NCBI GenBank assembly: GCA_016185365.1
Contig: JACPNP010000017.1
Coordinates: forward strand, 1 to 64,000
DNA length: 64,000 bases
Origin: Terriglobales bacterium
GTDB lineage: Bacteria > Acidobacteriota > Terriglobia > Terriglobales > Acidobacteriaceae
Reading direction: 5' to 3'
Position numbers and translations under genes: made by a program. The notes under the pieces were generated by a model. The model saw nothing but the letters and a program-made list of their open reading frames with translations, was not told where the DNA came from and ran no database searches. Positions 47,694 to 59,029 of this stretch are shown in pieces (position 1 is the first letter of the stretch; the number at the start of each line of letters is the position of its first letter).

Positions 47694-48995
47694 ATGGACA
47701 AATTTGTGATTCGTGGCGGTAATCCCCTGCTCGGGACCATCCGCGTGAGTGGCGCCAAGAACGCCGCGCTTCCGGCCATGGCGGCCGCGCTTCTCACCGA
47801 CGAGACCGTCGTACTGGAGAACATCCCTGACGTGCGCGACATCCAGACCGAGCGCAAGCTCCTGGTCTCACTCGGCGCCGAAGTCGAACTCGGGTATGGA
47901 CGCGCCCATCACCGCACCTCCATCAACTGTCGCAACCTGAACAAGAATCCCGAGGCCGCGTACGAGATCGTCAAGACCATGCGCGCCTCCACTCTGGTGC
48001 TCGGACCACTGGTCGCGCGCATGGGAGTGGCCCGCGTCTCCATGCCGGGCGGCTGCGCCATCGGCGCCCGGCCCATCGACTTGCACATCAAGGGACTGGA
48101 ATTGATGGGCGCCACCATCACCCAGGAGCATGGTTACATCGAAGCCCGCGCGGAACGCCTTCACGGCGCGCACATTTATTTCGACAAGATCACGGTCACC
48201 GGTACCGAAGACATCATGATGGCAGCGGCACTCGCCGAAGGCGATTCCGTGCTGGAGAATTGCGCCCGCGAACCCGAGGTCACCGACCTGGCCGATCTGC
48301 TCAACAAAATGGGCGCAAAGATCGAGGGCGCCGGCGCCTCGACCATCAAGGTTCGCGGCGTTTCCAAGCTGCGCGGCGCCAGGCACCGCATCATTCCCGA
48401 CCGCATCGAAGCCGGGACGTTCATCATCGCCGGCGCCATCAGCGGAGGCGACCTCAACGTCGCGGGCTGCGACCCGTCGCACATCCAGGCGATGCTTCAG
48501 AAGCTGGGCGAGTGCGGCATCAAGTTGCGCGTCGGCCAGGACACCGTGCGCGTCATCTCCGATGGCGCACTCAAGGCCGCCGATATCAACACCGAGGAGT
48601 ACCCCGGCTTCCCCACCGACATGCAGGCCCAGTACATGGCCCTGGCCACGCAGGCCGAAGGCGCCAGCGTCATCACTGAGAATATCTTTGAGAATCGATT
48701 CATGCACGCTCTGGAGATGGCGCGCATGGGCGCGAATATCAAGATCGAGGGCCGCCGGGCCATCGTCCGCGGCAAAACACCGCTCTCCGCCGCCGCCGTC
48801 CTCGCCTCCGACCTGCGTGCTTCGGCTTCCCTGGTGGTGGCCGCGCTTGCGGCCGAGGGCGAGACCATCATCGACCGCGTCTACCATATCGACCGCGGCT
48901 ATGAGCACATCGAGGAAAAATTGCGCGGCGTGGGCGCGCAGATGAAGCGCATCGGTGAGATGTTGCCGCGCAAAGTCAGCGTGCCGGTCGGCTAG
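47694..48995 (+). CDS. murA: UDP-N-acetylglucosamine 1-carboxyvinyltransferase
   Basis: 433 residues. The N-terminus (MDKFVIRGGNPLLGTIRVSGAKNAAL) and the loop MPGGCAIGARP carrying the catalytic Cys (about residue 119, fosfomycin target) are typical of MurA. It performs the first committed step of peptidoglycan synthesis. It lies 31 bp after murQ, linking salvage with synthesis. Confidence 0.96.
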   Translation: MDKFVIRGGNPLLGTIRVSGAKNAALPAMAAALLTDETVVLENIPDVRDIQTERKLLVSLGAEVELGYGRAHHRTSINCRNLNKNPEAAYEIVKTMRASTLVLGPLVARMGVARVSMPGGCAIGARPIDLHIKGLELMGATITQEHGYIEARAERLHGAHIYFDKITVTGTEDIMMAAALAEGDSVLENCAREPEVTDLADLLNKMGAKIEGAGASTIKVRGVSKLRGARHRIIPDRIEAGTFIIAGAISGGDLNVAGCDPSHIQAMLQKLGECGIKLRVGQDTVRVISDGALKAADINTEEYPGFPTDMQAQYMALATQAEGASVITENIFENRFMHALEMARMGANIKIEGRRAIVRGKTPLSAAAVLASDLRASASLVVAALAAEGETIIDRVYHIDRGYEHIEEKLRGVGAQMKRIGEMLPRKVSVPVG

Positions 48996-49007
48996 ACCGC
49001 TCCCGCT

Positions 49008-49940
49008 TCACGCCTCCGTGTCAGCTACCACTTCGATCTTCAGGCTCACCGGCGCGTCCGATTGCGCCAGCAGCACCGATCCCACCGCGCCCAGGACCAC
49101 CACCGACGCAAGGAACATGTGCCAGGTGATGATCTCATGCAGCAGGACCGATCCCTCTATGATCGCGACGAACGGCACCACCAGATTGACGGTGGCCGCT
49201 TTGTACGGGGATATGTGCCCTATGAGCCAGTAAAACACCGCGAACGCGATCGCTGATCCAAAGATCGCCAGGAACACCAGCGCTCCGGCCGCCTTCGGGC
49301 TCCAGTGGGACACCTGCTCGCGCTCCATCATCATGCTTACGACGATCAGGAAAACCGCGCCCACGACCAACTGGATCGAAGTCGTGACCACGGGATGCAT
49401 ATGCGGCGATTCCCGCCTTGCATAAACAGTCGAGAACGCGCTGCACAGCACCGCGATCAGGATCATCACCCCGCCGGCCAGCGTCTTCGGTGTCGCCATC
49501 AGGTCGAGCTGGAACAAGTACGCGATGCCGCCCGCGGCCACCAGGAGGCCAAGGATCGCGCCCCGGGGCACCGATTTGTTCAGGACGATCGGCGTCAGCA
49601 GCGCCGTGAGCAGCGGGGCCGTGGAGTAAAGCACCGCAGTGATTGAAGACGTGACGTACTGTTCGGAGTAGAAGATCAGGCCGTAAGGGATCGCCATCAT
49701 GGTCAGGCTGAGGACGAGTACCGCGCGCCATTCCCGGCTGTTCGCAGGCAGAGATAGCCGCTTCCACCATGCCACCGCGATGAGCACAGCGGCGCCCAGC
49801 ACGAACCGCATCCAGGCCGCGCGTAGGGGTGGGATCTCCTGCACCACCACGCGGATCGCCATCCAGGTGCTGCCCCAGATCAGACAGAGCGAGATGTAGG
49901 CCAGTTTGACTTTCATCTTCCCTACTTCTACCAAAAACAA
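49008..49940 (-). CDS. EamA-family permease (DMT superfamily)
   Basis: 310 residues with ten membrane helices and two EamA repeats (CLIWGSTWMAIR near the start; VVPFVAIIEGSVLLHE in the second). A probable metabolite exporter with unknown substrate. It converges with murA and lies upstream of the pnp terminator. It is a different subgroup from the permease at 27136. Confidence 0.87.
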   Translation of the reverse strand: MFLVEVGKMKVKLAYISLCLIWGSTWMAIRVVVQEIPPLRAAWMRFVLGAAVLIAVAWWKRLSLPANSREWRAVLVLSLTMMAIPYGLIFYSEQYVTSSITAVLYSTAPLLTALLTPIVLNKSVPRGAILGLLVAAGGIAYLFQLDLMATPKTLAGGVMILIAVLCSAFSTVYARRESPHMHPVVTTSIQLVVGAVFLIVVSMMMEREQVSHWSPKAAGALVFLAIFGSAIAFAVFYWLIGHISPYKAATVNLVVPFVAIIEGSVLLHEIITWHMFLASVVVLGAVGSVLLAQSDAPVSLKIEVVADTEA

Positions 49941-49962
49941 GAGCCGCGCTCACACGCGGCTC
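49941..49962 (-). terminator. Rho-independent terminator of pnp
   Basis: On the minus strand GAGCCGCG, 6-nt loop, CGCGGCTC, followed by TTGTTTTTGG. It lies 40 bp after the pnp stop. Confidence 0.85.
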
Positions 49963-50001
49963 CTGAAAAATCAACGAAGTGGCGCCAACCCGGATTTCGG
50001 C

Positions 50002-52344
<2,343 letters not shown>

Positions 52345-52375
52345 GGGTTCCTCTTTCTCAGGGAGAGCGTCTGTC

Positions 52376-52391
52376 GCCGGCGGGACGCCGG
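52376..52391. repeat. Fragment of repeat family B
   Basis: GCCGGCGGGACGCCGG is the exact complement of the first hairpin in B1 (15125-15140). It lies in the rpsO-pnp gap and forms a hairpin just upstream of the pnp ribosome binding site. Confidence 0.5.
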
Positions 52392-52504
52392 GCATCGGGA
52401 TGCGGGATTCATCAGGCGAGAACGTGCGTTCAAAAGATTACCGGGCGAAAGATACAACTCTCCCGCCATGTCCAAAGCGCTGGGCACTGGTTCCAGTCAG
52501 GTTT

Positions 52505-52771
52505 TTATTTACGGATGCCAAGCTTCTGGATGACTTCCTTGTAAGCGTCGGTGTCGTGCGACTTGAGGTAGTCAAGCAGACGGCGGCGGCGGCTTACCAT
52601 CATGAGAAGGCCCCGGCGGGAAGCATGGTCCTTCTGGTGGGTCTTGAAGTGCTCGGTCAATTCACCGATCCTCTCGCTCAACACCGCGATCTGCACCTGC
52701 GGACTGCCGGTGTCAGAGTTATGGGTGCGGTACTGGTCGATGACGGTTCTCTTTTTCTCGCTGGTGATCAC
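52505..52771 (-). CDS. rpsO: 30S ribosomal protein S15
   Basis: 88 residues with the S15 signature ([48 protein letters not shown]). The start is GTG with AGGAGAG about 11 nt upstream. It is followed by pnp, as in many bacteria. Confidence 0.97.
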   Translation of the reverse strand: MITSEKKRTVIDQYRTHNSDTGSPQVQIAVLSERIGELTEHFKTHQKDHASRRGLLMMVSRRRRLLDYLKSHDTDAYKEVIQKLGIRK

Positions 52772-52963
52772 TGAGACGGATGCTCTCCTACTCGATTTTT
52801 TTCCTTAAGTGTCTATTCCAGAGTAACATGCGGCTTCCGCAACTGTAAAGCCGCTGCACTGCTCCTTGTGCACGGTAGATTGCGCTAAGTTCCGCATTCG
52901 CGCGCGCCCTCGCTATAATCATTCCTTCGACATCACATCCTCTGACTCATAGAAAAGCGGCCT

Positions 52964-54508
52964 GTGTCCCTCGATCAAAAGATCTTCGAATTGCGCCTGG
53001 AAAAACTCAAGCAGATCGCCGCCCTCGGCTATCCGCTTTATCCCCATAAGTTCGATTTCACGCACACCGTCCCGGAGATCCTCGCCGGGTTCTCGGACAA
53101 GACCGGCGAGCAGCTCGAGTCCGCGCGCATCAGCGTCCGCGTGGCCGGACGGTTGATGTCCATCCGCGGCCAGGGCAAAGCCGGATTCGCCCACTTGCAA
53201 CAGGGCGGCCAGCGCCTGCAGATCTACGTGAAACTCGACGCCGTCGGCGAGAAGGCTTTCCAGCTCTATAAGCTGCTCGACCTCGGCGACCACATCGGCG
53301 TGAGCGGATATTTGTTTCGCACCCGCACCAATGAGTTGTCCATCCATGTGGACGAGATCTTCTTCCTCTCCAAGGACCTGCTTCCGCTGCCCGAGAAGTG
53401 GCACGGTCTGCAGGACGTGGAGCTTCGTTACCGCCGCCGCTATGTCGACCTGTTGATGAACACGGACGTGCGCGAGGTGTTCCTCAAGCGCGCCAAGTTG
53501 CTGCAATCCATCCGCCGGTTCTTTGACGCCCGGGGATTCATCGAGGTGGAGACCCCGATGATGCAGCCCATCGCCGGTGGCGCCGCGGCGCGTCCTTTCA
53601 CCACCCATCACAATACGCTGGATATCGACCTCTACCTGCGCATCGCGCCGGAGCTTTATCTCAAGCGGCTTACTGTCGGCGGCATGGACCGCGTCTATGA
53701 GATCAATCGCAACTTCCGCAACGAAGGCATCTCCACCCAGCACAATCCTGAGTTCACGATGCTGGAGTTCTATCAGGCCTACGCCGATTACAAGGACCTG
53801 ATGCGACTCACGGAAGAGTTTCTGAAGCAGGTCGCGCTCGACGTGAACGGCGCCACCAAGACCACCTTCAATGACGTGGAGATTGATTTTGGCAACGTCC
53901 AGCGACTCTCCATGCGGGAAGCCATCATCAGGCATTGGCCCGGGAATGCGGCGCCCGCGCCCACGATGGATGATTTCAAGTCGGCTGAAAGTGTGGCCTC
54001 GCTGGTGCATCGCTTCAATGCGCACAATCAGCACATGGCCTATGACCCGAAGGAGCCGGCCGGCAAGACCATAGCCGGACTCTTTGAGGCAGTTGCGGAA
54101 GAACATCTGATCCAGCCCACGATCCTTTATGACTTCCCGGTGGCCGTCTCGCCCCTCTCCAAGAACAAGCCGGACGAACCTGAATGGGTCGAACGTTTCG
54201 AACTGTTCATCGCCGGGATGGAGCTGGGCAATGCCTTCAGTGAATTGAATGATCCGGTGGAGCAGCGCAAGCGCTTCGAGCAGCAGCTTTCCGAGCGCGC
54301 CCGCGGCGACGAAGAGGCCCATCAGATGGATGAGGACTATGTGCGCGCCCTCTCCTACGGTATGCCCCCGGCGGGCGGCTACGGGATCGGCATCGATCGG
54401 CTGATCATGTTGCTCACCGGCTCGCCTTCGATCCGTGACGTCATCCTTTTTCCCTTGCTTCGTCCCCGCAAGCCGGAGGAAGAAACGGATGCCGAAGAGT
54501 CGCAATAG
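52964..54508 (+). CDS. lysS: Lysyl-tRNA synthetase, class II
   Basis: 514 residues. An OB-fold anticodon-binding domain (about 55-160) precedes the class II catalytic core: motif 1 near [10 protein letters not shown], motif 2 RNFRNEGIS and motif 3 [12 protein letters not shown]. It charges tRNA-Lys, whose gene lies 1.5 kb downstream on the same strand. The GTG at 52964 is the likely start. A TATAAT is at 52914-52919, without a good -35 box. Confidence 0.96.
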   Translation: MSLDQKIFELRLEKLKQIAALGYPLYPHKFDFTHTVPEILAGFSDKTGEQLESARISVRVAGRLMSIRGQGKAGFAHLQQGGQRLQIYVKLDAVGEKAFQLYKLLDLGDHIGVSGYLFRTRTNELSIHVDEIFFLSKDLLPLPEKWHGLQDVELRYRRRYVDLLMNTDVREVFLKRAKLLQSIRRFFDARGFIEVETPMMQPIAGGAAARPFTTHHNTLDIDLYLRIAPELYLKRLTVGGMDRVYEINRNFRNEGISTQHNPEFTMLEFYQAYADYKDLMRLTEEFLKQVALDVNGATKTTFNDVEIDFGNVQRLSMREAIIRHWPGNAAPAPTMDDFKSAESVASLVHRFNAHNQHMAYDPKEPAGKTIAGLFEAVAEEHLIQPTILYDFPVAVSPLSKNKPDEPEWVERFELFIAGMELGNAFSELNDPVEQRKRFEQQLSERARGDEEAHQMDEDYVRALSYGMPPAGGYGIGIDRLIMLLTGSPSIRDVILFPLLRPRKPEEETDAEESQ

Positions 54509-54546
54509 CCGGAGGTCACATCCCCTGGGCTCGCGACCGATGAACC

Positions 54547-55995
54547 ATGCCTACTGATTTTTCATTCGACGAAACTACCCGCCGCGCACTCGGCCACGAG
54601 CTTACGGAGATCCTGGATCAATATTTTTCTTCTCTGCCGGACCGCCCGGTCCAGCTTCCACTTGAAGAGCGGTCCTTTGCTCCGCTGACCGATCCCATGC
54701 CGGAGACCGGCATGGACCCGGCCCTTGCGTTGCGGGAGATCTCCACCGCCCTGATCGAAAAAGGCTTCCACGTCCCCAGCGCCAACTACTTCGGCCTGAT
54801 GAACCCCACGCCCGCGTACATGGCTGTGCTGGCGGAAGCTCTGGTCGCGGCGTTGAATCCGCAATTGGCATCGACCGCCCGCTCGCAACTGGCTTCAAAG
54901 ATCGAGAGTGAGGTCGTGCGCTGGCTCTGTGAACGGATCGGTTGGGCCGGGGAGTTCGGCGGCACATTCACCAGCGGCGGCAACGAAGCGAACTTCAGCG
55001 GCTTGGCGCTTGCATTAAGCCATCACTTTCCCACACTGGCGGAGGAAGGCGCAGCCTCGCTCGCATCGTCACCTGTGCTCTACACCTCGAGCGAAGCCCA
55101 CCATTCGCTGGACAAATCCGTCGGCCTTCTCGGCCTCGGTCGCAAGGCGTTGCGACGGATCCTGGTGAATGACCGCATCCAGCTCGATCCGGAGAATCTG
55201 GAAGCAGCGATCCAAACCGACCTCGCTGCCGGCTGCAAGCCCTTCGCCGTGATCGCCACCGCCGGTACCACCAACTCCGGCGCCATCGACGACCTGCCGA
55301 CCATCGCCACCATCTGCCGCAAGCACAGCTTGTGGTTGCATCTGGACGGCGCCTACGGTGGGGCCGCGATTTTCTCGGACAAGCACCGCGACCTGGTCCG
55401 CGGCATCGAACTCGCCGACTCCATCACCATCGACCCACACAAGTGGTTGGCCATGCCCTTTGCCGCCGGCGTCATCCTCACCTCAAAGCCGCACTTGCTG
55501 GAACAGGCCTTCGGCGTGTCGACTCCGTACATGCCCAAAGGCGCGCCCGGCTCACAGCTCGACAACTTCAAGATCAGCACCCAGTGGTCGCGGCGGATGA
55601 ACTCGCTGAAGCTTTGGCTCACGCTCCGTGTCCACGGACGCCAGGCCTATGAACAGCACATCGACCGCCAGCTTGCTCTCGCGCACGAATTTGCCGCACG
55701 CATTAACGCAAGTAACGATTTTGCGATTGCGAATCCGGTGTATGTCCACATCTTGAACATTCGCATGAAAGATCCAGCGCTTGCGGGACCATCGCTGGCC
55801 GCCGCGCATCAAACCATCGTGGATGAGGTCACCCGCAGCGGCGACCGCTGGATCTCCACTACGACGGTCGCGGAACAAAGCGTTATCCGCATCATGATCA
55901 TCAGTTACCTGACCGAGCAGCGCCATGTTGACGCGCTCTGGGACGCACTTCAGGCCGCGGCGGGCAACGCCACACGCCGCGCCGCAGCGGAATGA
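54547..55995 (+). CDS. Group II PLP-dependent amino acid decarboxylase
   Basis: 482 residues. The PLP lysine is Lys299 in TIDPHKW; GGTFTSGGNEANF and HLDGAYGG complete the cofactor site. Relatives include aromatic amino acid, glutamate and 2,4-diaminobutyrate decarboxylases. The substrate is unknown. It lies 38 bp after lysS. A second, only distantly similar decarboxylase is at 58998. Confidence 0.85.
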   Translation: MPTDFSFDETTRRALGHELTEILDQYFSSLPDRPVQLPLEERSFAPLTDPMPETGMDPALALREISTALIEKGFHVPSANYFGLMNPTPAYMAVLAEALVAALNPQLASTARSQLASKIESEVVRWLCERIGWAGEFGGTFTSGGNEANFSGLALALSHHFPTLAEEGAASLASSPVLYTSSEAHHSLDKSVGLLGLGRKALRRILVNDRIQLDPENLEAAIQTDLAAGCKPFAVIATAGTTNSGAIDDLPTIATICRKHSLWLHLDGAYGGAAIFSDKHRDLVRGIELADSITIDPHKWLAMPFAAGVILTSKPHLLEQAFGVSTPYMPKGAPGSQLDNFKISTQWSRRMNSLKLWLTLRVHGRQAYEQHIDRQLALAHEFAARINASNDFAIANPVYVHILNIRMKDPALAGPSLAAAHQTIVDEVTRSGDRWISTTTVAEQSVIRIMIISYLTEQRHVDALWDALQAAAGNATRRAAAE

Positions 55996-56030
55996 ATCGC
56001 GCGGATTCCATGTGCTAAAGTGGAAAGAGT

Positions 56031-56106
56031 GGGCACGTAGCTCAGTTGGTAGAGCAACGCACTTTTAATGCGTGGGTCGCAGGTTCGATTCCTGCCGTGC
56101 TCACCA
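56031..56106 (+). tRNA. tRNA-Lys (anticodon TTT)
   Basis: Complete 76-nt cloverleaf. Acceptor GGGCACG pairs with CGTGCTC. The D-arm contains AGCTCAGTTGGTAGAGC. The anticodon stem is ACGCA/TGCGT with loop CTTTTAA. The T-arm is GCAGGTTCGATTCCTGC. The 3' CCA is encoded. It lies 35 bp after a decarboxylase gene and 13 bp before a family A repeat. Confidence 0.98.
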
Positions 56107-56119
56107 CTCCCCAGTCATC

Positions 56120-56171
56120 TGTCATTCCGAGTGAGGTCGCGCACTTTGCGACCGAATCGAGGAATCCCTTT
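56120..56171. repeat. Repeat family A, full solo copy downstream of tRNA-Lys (A5)
   Basis: Begins TGTCATTCCGAG, has an inner GTCGC/GCGAC hairpin, and ends CGAGGAATCCCTTTG. The ends match the copy inside carB. It may have used the tRNA 3' side as a safe site. Confidence 0.85.
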
Positions 56172-56269
56172 GTTGCCGACGCCGGTCGTACCAGGTGGCT
56201 TTTGCTTTTCAGTTCTGTAGTTCCGCAGTTCCCCTATTCCGAAATTCTCTCCACGGTCCCCCTGTTGCC

Positions 56270-56312
56270 CCTGCATCTCCTGACTACTGACTTCTGACTA
56301 CCGATTACTGAC
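56270..56312. repeat. Short CTGACTAC word repeats at a gene 3' end
   Basis: Degenerate tandem words (CTGACTAC, CTGACTTC, CGATTACTGACTAC) run up to the stop codon of the YpdA-like gene. Confidence 0.5.
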
Positions 56313-57355
56313 TACAAGTCCAGCTTCTTCTTCAGATCCCCGGCGACATTTTTTCCATGGAATCGGCCGTTCTCTATGAATATCTCATTGGTCCGCGAGC
56401 CCGCCAGGATCACGCCCGCCACATAGATGCCCGGCACATTGCTCTCCAGCGATTCCGGATCGCACGCCGGCCGGTTGTGCTCCCCGAGCAGTTCGATGCC
56501 TAGTCCTTTTAGGAACTCGAAATCGGGGTGATATCCGGTGAGCGCGAATACAAAATCATTTTTCAGCTCCATCGTCCCCCCCGGCGTGCTGATGGTGACG
56601 CTGTCCGCCGAGATCTCCTGCACGGTGCTGCGGAAATAGGCTTTGATCTCCCCGTTCTTCACCCGGTTCTCGATGTCGGGAAACACCCAATACTTGATGG
56701 ACTTGCCCAACCCCTCGCCGCGATGCACCAGCGTCACCCGCGCTCCGTGACGCCACAGGTCCAGCGCTGCTTCCGCCGCCGAGTTCTTCGCCCCGATCAC
56801 GACCACATCCGTGTCATAGAACGGATGCGGCTCCTTGTAATAGTGGAAGACTTTGGGCAGCGTCTCCCCCGGGACCCCGATCACATTCGGCAGGTCGTAA
56901 TAGCCGATCGCCACCACCAGTTTGCGCGCTTTGTACTCATGCACCATCTCGCCGGCCCCGATGGTGGTCACGCGGAAACTGCCATCGTCGCCATCCACCG
57001 CCACCACCCGTTCGTAGGTGTTGACCGTCAGCTTGTAGTGTTGCGCCACATGGCGGTAGTACTGCAGAGCCTCTTCCCGCGTCGGCTTCTGGTTGGCTGT
57101 GGTGAAGGGGATGTCGCCGATCTCCAGCAGCTCCGGTGTGGTGAAGAACACCATGCCCGGCGGATAGTGGAACAGCGAATTCACCAGGCATCCCTTGTCG
57201 ATCACCACCACCTTGGCGCCCACGTTCTGCGCCTCGATCGCGCAGGCCAGTCCGGTCGGCCCGGCGCCGATGACCACCACGTCAGCCTTGGTCGGGCCGC
57301 CGCGTTTGGCCTTCACCCGCGGCAGTGTCGCGAACTCTTCCTGGGTCTTGGGCAT
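56312..57355 (-). CDS. YpdA-family FAD/NAD(P)-dependent disulfide reductase
   Basis: 347 residues. FAD-binding VVIGAGPTGLACAIE (about 27-41) and NAD(P)-binding VVIGAKNSAAEAALDL (about 185-200) are present. CLVNSLFHYPPGMVFFTTPELLEIGDIPF is the YpdA/Bdr signature. There is no CxxC redox pair as in thioredoxin reductase. YpdA proteins reduce bacillithiol disulfide, so the host may make bacillithiol or a similar thiol. It is divergent from aspA. Confidence 0.85.
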   Translation of the reverse strand: MPKTQEEFATLPRVKAKRGGPTKADVVVIGAGPTGLACAIEAQNVGAKVVVIDKGCLVNSLFHYPPGMVFFTTPELLEIGDIPFTTANQKPTREEALQYYRHVAQHYKLTVNTYERVVAVDGDDGSFRVTTIGAGEMVHEYKARKLVVAIGYYDLPNVIGVPGETLPKVFHYYKEPHPFYDTDVVVIGAKNSAAEAALDLWRHGARVTLVHRGEGLGKSIKYWVFPDIENRVKNGEIKAYFRSTVQEISADSVTISTPGGTMELKNDFVFALTGYHPDFEFLKGLGIELLGEHNRPACDPESLESNVPGIYVAGVILAGSRTNEIFIENGRFHGKNVAGDLKKKLDL

Positions 57356-57444
57356 GATGGATTCGGTGCGTCGAATATACCATCCGGTGCATTCGTTATA
57401 ATCGGGGGTTCCACGATCCTCCCCGGCGTTTTCAGGAGAACATC

Positions 57445-58872
57445 ATGTCCACGGCCATGCGCCAGGAAAAAGATTCCATCGGCTTGAAGGAGATCCCCGC
57501 GCGCGTGTATTACGGCGTTCAGACCGCGCGCGCGGTGGAGAACTATCCCATCAGCGGCATGCGCGCGCATCCCACCCTGATACGCGCTTTCGGATTGGTC
57601 AAGAAGGCCGCTGCCATGGCCAACAAGGACCTGGGTGTTGTGGACGCCAAGCGTGCCGACGCCATCATCCAGGCGGCCTCCGAAGTCGCTGACGGGAAGT
57701 GGAATAATGAATTCGTGGTGGACGTGTTCCAGGCCGGCGCCGGCGTCAGTTTCCACATGAACACGAATGAGGTCATCGCCAACCGTGCCACCGAATTGCT
57801 CGGCGGCAAGCTGGGCGAATATCTCGTCCATCCCAACGACCATGTGAACTACGGCCAGAGTACGAATGACATCTTTCCCACCGGTATGCGTCTGGGCGCG
57901 CTTCTGGAGATGGAAAAGCTTTATCCCGTGCTCGAACACCTTGCCACGGCGCTCGAATCCAAGGGCAAAGAATTCGACAAAGTGATGAAGTCAGGCCGCA
58001 CCCATATGCAGGACGCGGTACCCATCCGCTTGGGCCAGGAATTCGCAGCCTACGGTCTTGCCATCCGCAAGTGCATTGCTTCCATCCGCTCGGCGGCCGA
58101 CGAACTGCGCGAACTGGGACTCGGTGGCTCCGCGGTCGGCACCGGCATCAACACGCATCCTGACTACCGCGTCAAAGCCATCAAGGTTCTCAGCGAGATA
58201 TCCAAACAGAGACTCAGCCCCGCCGCCGACATGCGCTGGGCCATGCAATCCAATTGGCCCATGGCGGAGGTCTCTTCCGCGCTGCGCAATCTGGCGCTTG
58301 AGATCATCCGCATCTCCAACGACCTGCGCATGATCTCCTCCGGCCCGAACACCGGCTTCGCCGAAGTCAATCTCCCGGCGCTCCAGCCCGGGTCATCCAT
58401 CATGCCGGGCAAGATCAATCCGGTGATGCCCGAACTCGCCGCCATGGTCAGCTTCCAGGTAGTGGGCAATGACGTATCCGTGGCCTTGGCGGTCCAGGCA
58501 GGCCAGTTGGAACTCAACGTCATGATGCCGACCATGAGTTACAACGTGATGCAGTCCATCCTGATCCTCACCAACATGGTGCAGGTATTCACCGACCGTT
58601 GCGTCGCCGGGCTCACGGCCAATGAGGCCCGCTGCAACTTCTACGCGCAAGCTACCGTTTCGCTCGCCACGGCGTTGAATCCGTACATCGGCTATGCCAA
58701 AGCGGCGGAGATCGTGAAGGAATCGGTCGCCACCGGCCGTTCCATCATTGACATTGCGCGGGAGAAGAAGCTGCTGAGTGAGGCGGAGATCGCGGAGATC
58801 CTTGATCCCGTCCGCATGACCGAGCCCGTCATGCCGCTGGCATCCGCCAAAGCGCGGGACAAAAAGGTCTAG
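57445..58872 (+). CDS. aspA: Aspartate ammonia-lyase
   Basis: 475-residue fumarase/aspartase family protein. YYGVQTARAVENYPISG, NDIFPTGMR-type NYGQSTNDIFPT and the catalytic loop GSSIMPGKINPVMPE identify it; the first motif favours aspartase over fumarase. It converts aspartate to fumarate and ammonia. AGGAGA lies 5 nt before the ATG, and a TATAAT is at 57397-57402. Class II fumarase is the alternative. Confidence 0.88.
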   Translation: MSTAMRQEKDSIGLKEIPARVYYGVQTARAVENYPISGMRAHPTLIRAFGLVKKAAAMANKDLGVVDAKRADAIIQAASEVADGKWNNEFVVDVFQAGAGVSFHMNTNEVIANRATELLGGKLGEYLVHPNDHVNYGQSTNDIFPTGMRLGALLEMEKLYPVLEHLATALESKGKEFDKVMKSGRTHMQDAVPIRLGQEFAAYGLAIRKCIASIRSAADELRELGLGGSAVGTGINTHPDYRVKAIKVLSEISKQRLSPAADMRWAMQSNWPMAEVSSALRNLALEIIRISNDLRMISSGPNTGFAEVNLPALQPGSSIMPGKINPVMPELAAMVSFQVVGNDVSVALAVQAGQLELNVMMPTMSYNVMQSILILTNMVQVFTDRCVAGLTANEARCNFYAQATVSLATALNPYIGYAKAAEIVKESVATGRSIIDIAREKKLLSEAEIAEILDPVRMTEPVMPLASAKARDKKV

Positions 58873-58874
58873 AG

Positions 58875-58916
58875 GATTTACGATTTACGATTTACGATTT
58901 GTGATTTGTGATTTGT
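58875..58916. repeat. Six-unit 7-bp tandem repeat after aspA
   Basis: Three GATTTAC units followed by three GATTTGT units, without interruption, 3 bp after the aspA stop codon. Confidence 0.9.
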
Positions 58917-58953
58917 AAGTGGCATCGTACCTCCACCTGCTGCTGGCGATGCT

Positions 58954-59029
58954 TCAATCACTCGATTTCTCAATCACTCGATTTCTCAATCACCCGATCA
59001 CTCAATTACCCGATTACCAGATTCACTCC
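58954..59029. repeat. 16-bp tandem repeat between aspA and the decarboxylase
   Basis: Two exact TCAATCACTCGATTTC units, then two or three decayed ones (TCAATCACCCGATCAC onward), running into the 3' end of the convergent decarboxylase gene. Confidence 0.75.

Noticed and set aside
52919-54505. 528-codon open frame on the minus strand
   Set aside because: Antisense to lysS; no domain.
56107-56311. Integrated element using the tRNA-Lys 3' end as attachment site
   Set aside because: There is no integrase gene and no repeated tRNA 3' segment in the window; only a solo palindromic repeat follows.
58875-59029. CRISPR array
   Set aside because: Units are 7 and 16 bp, directly adjacent, without unique spacers and without cas genes.
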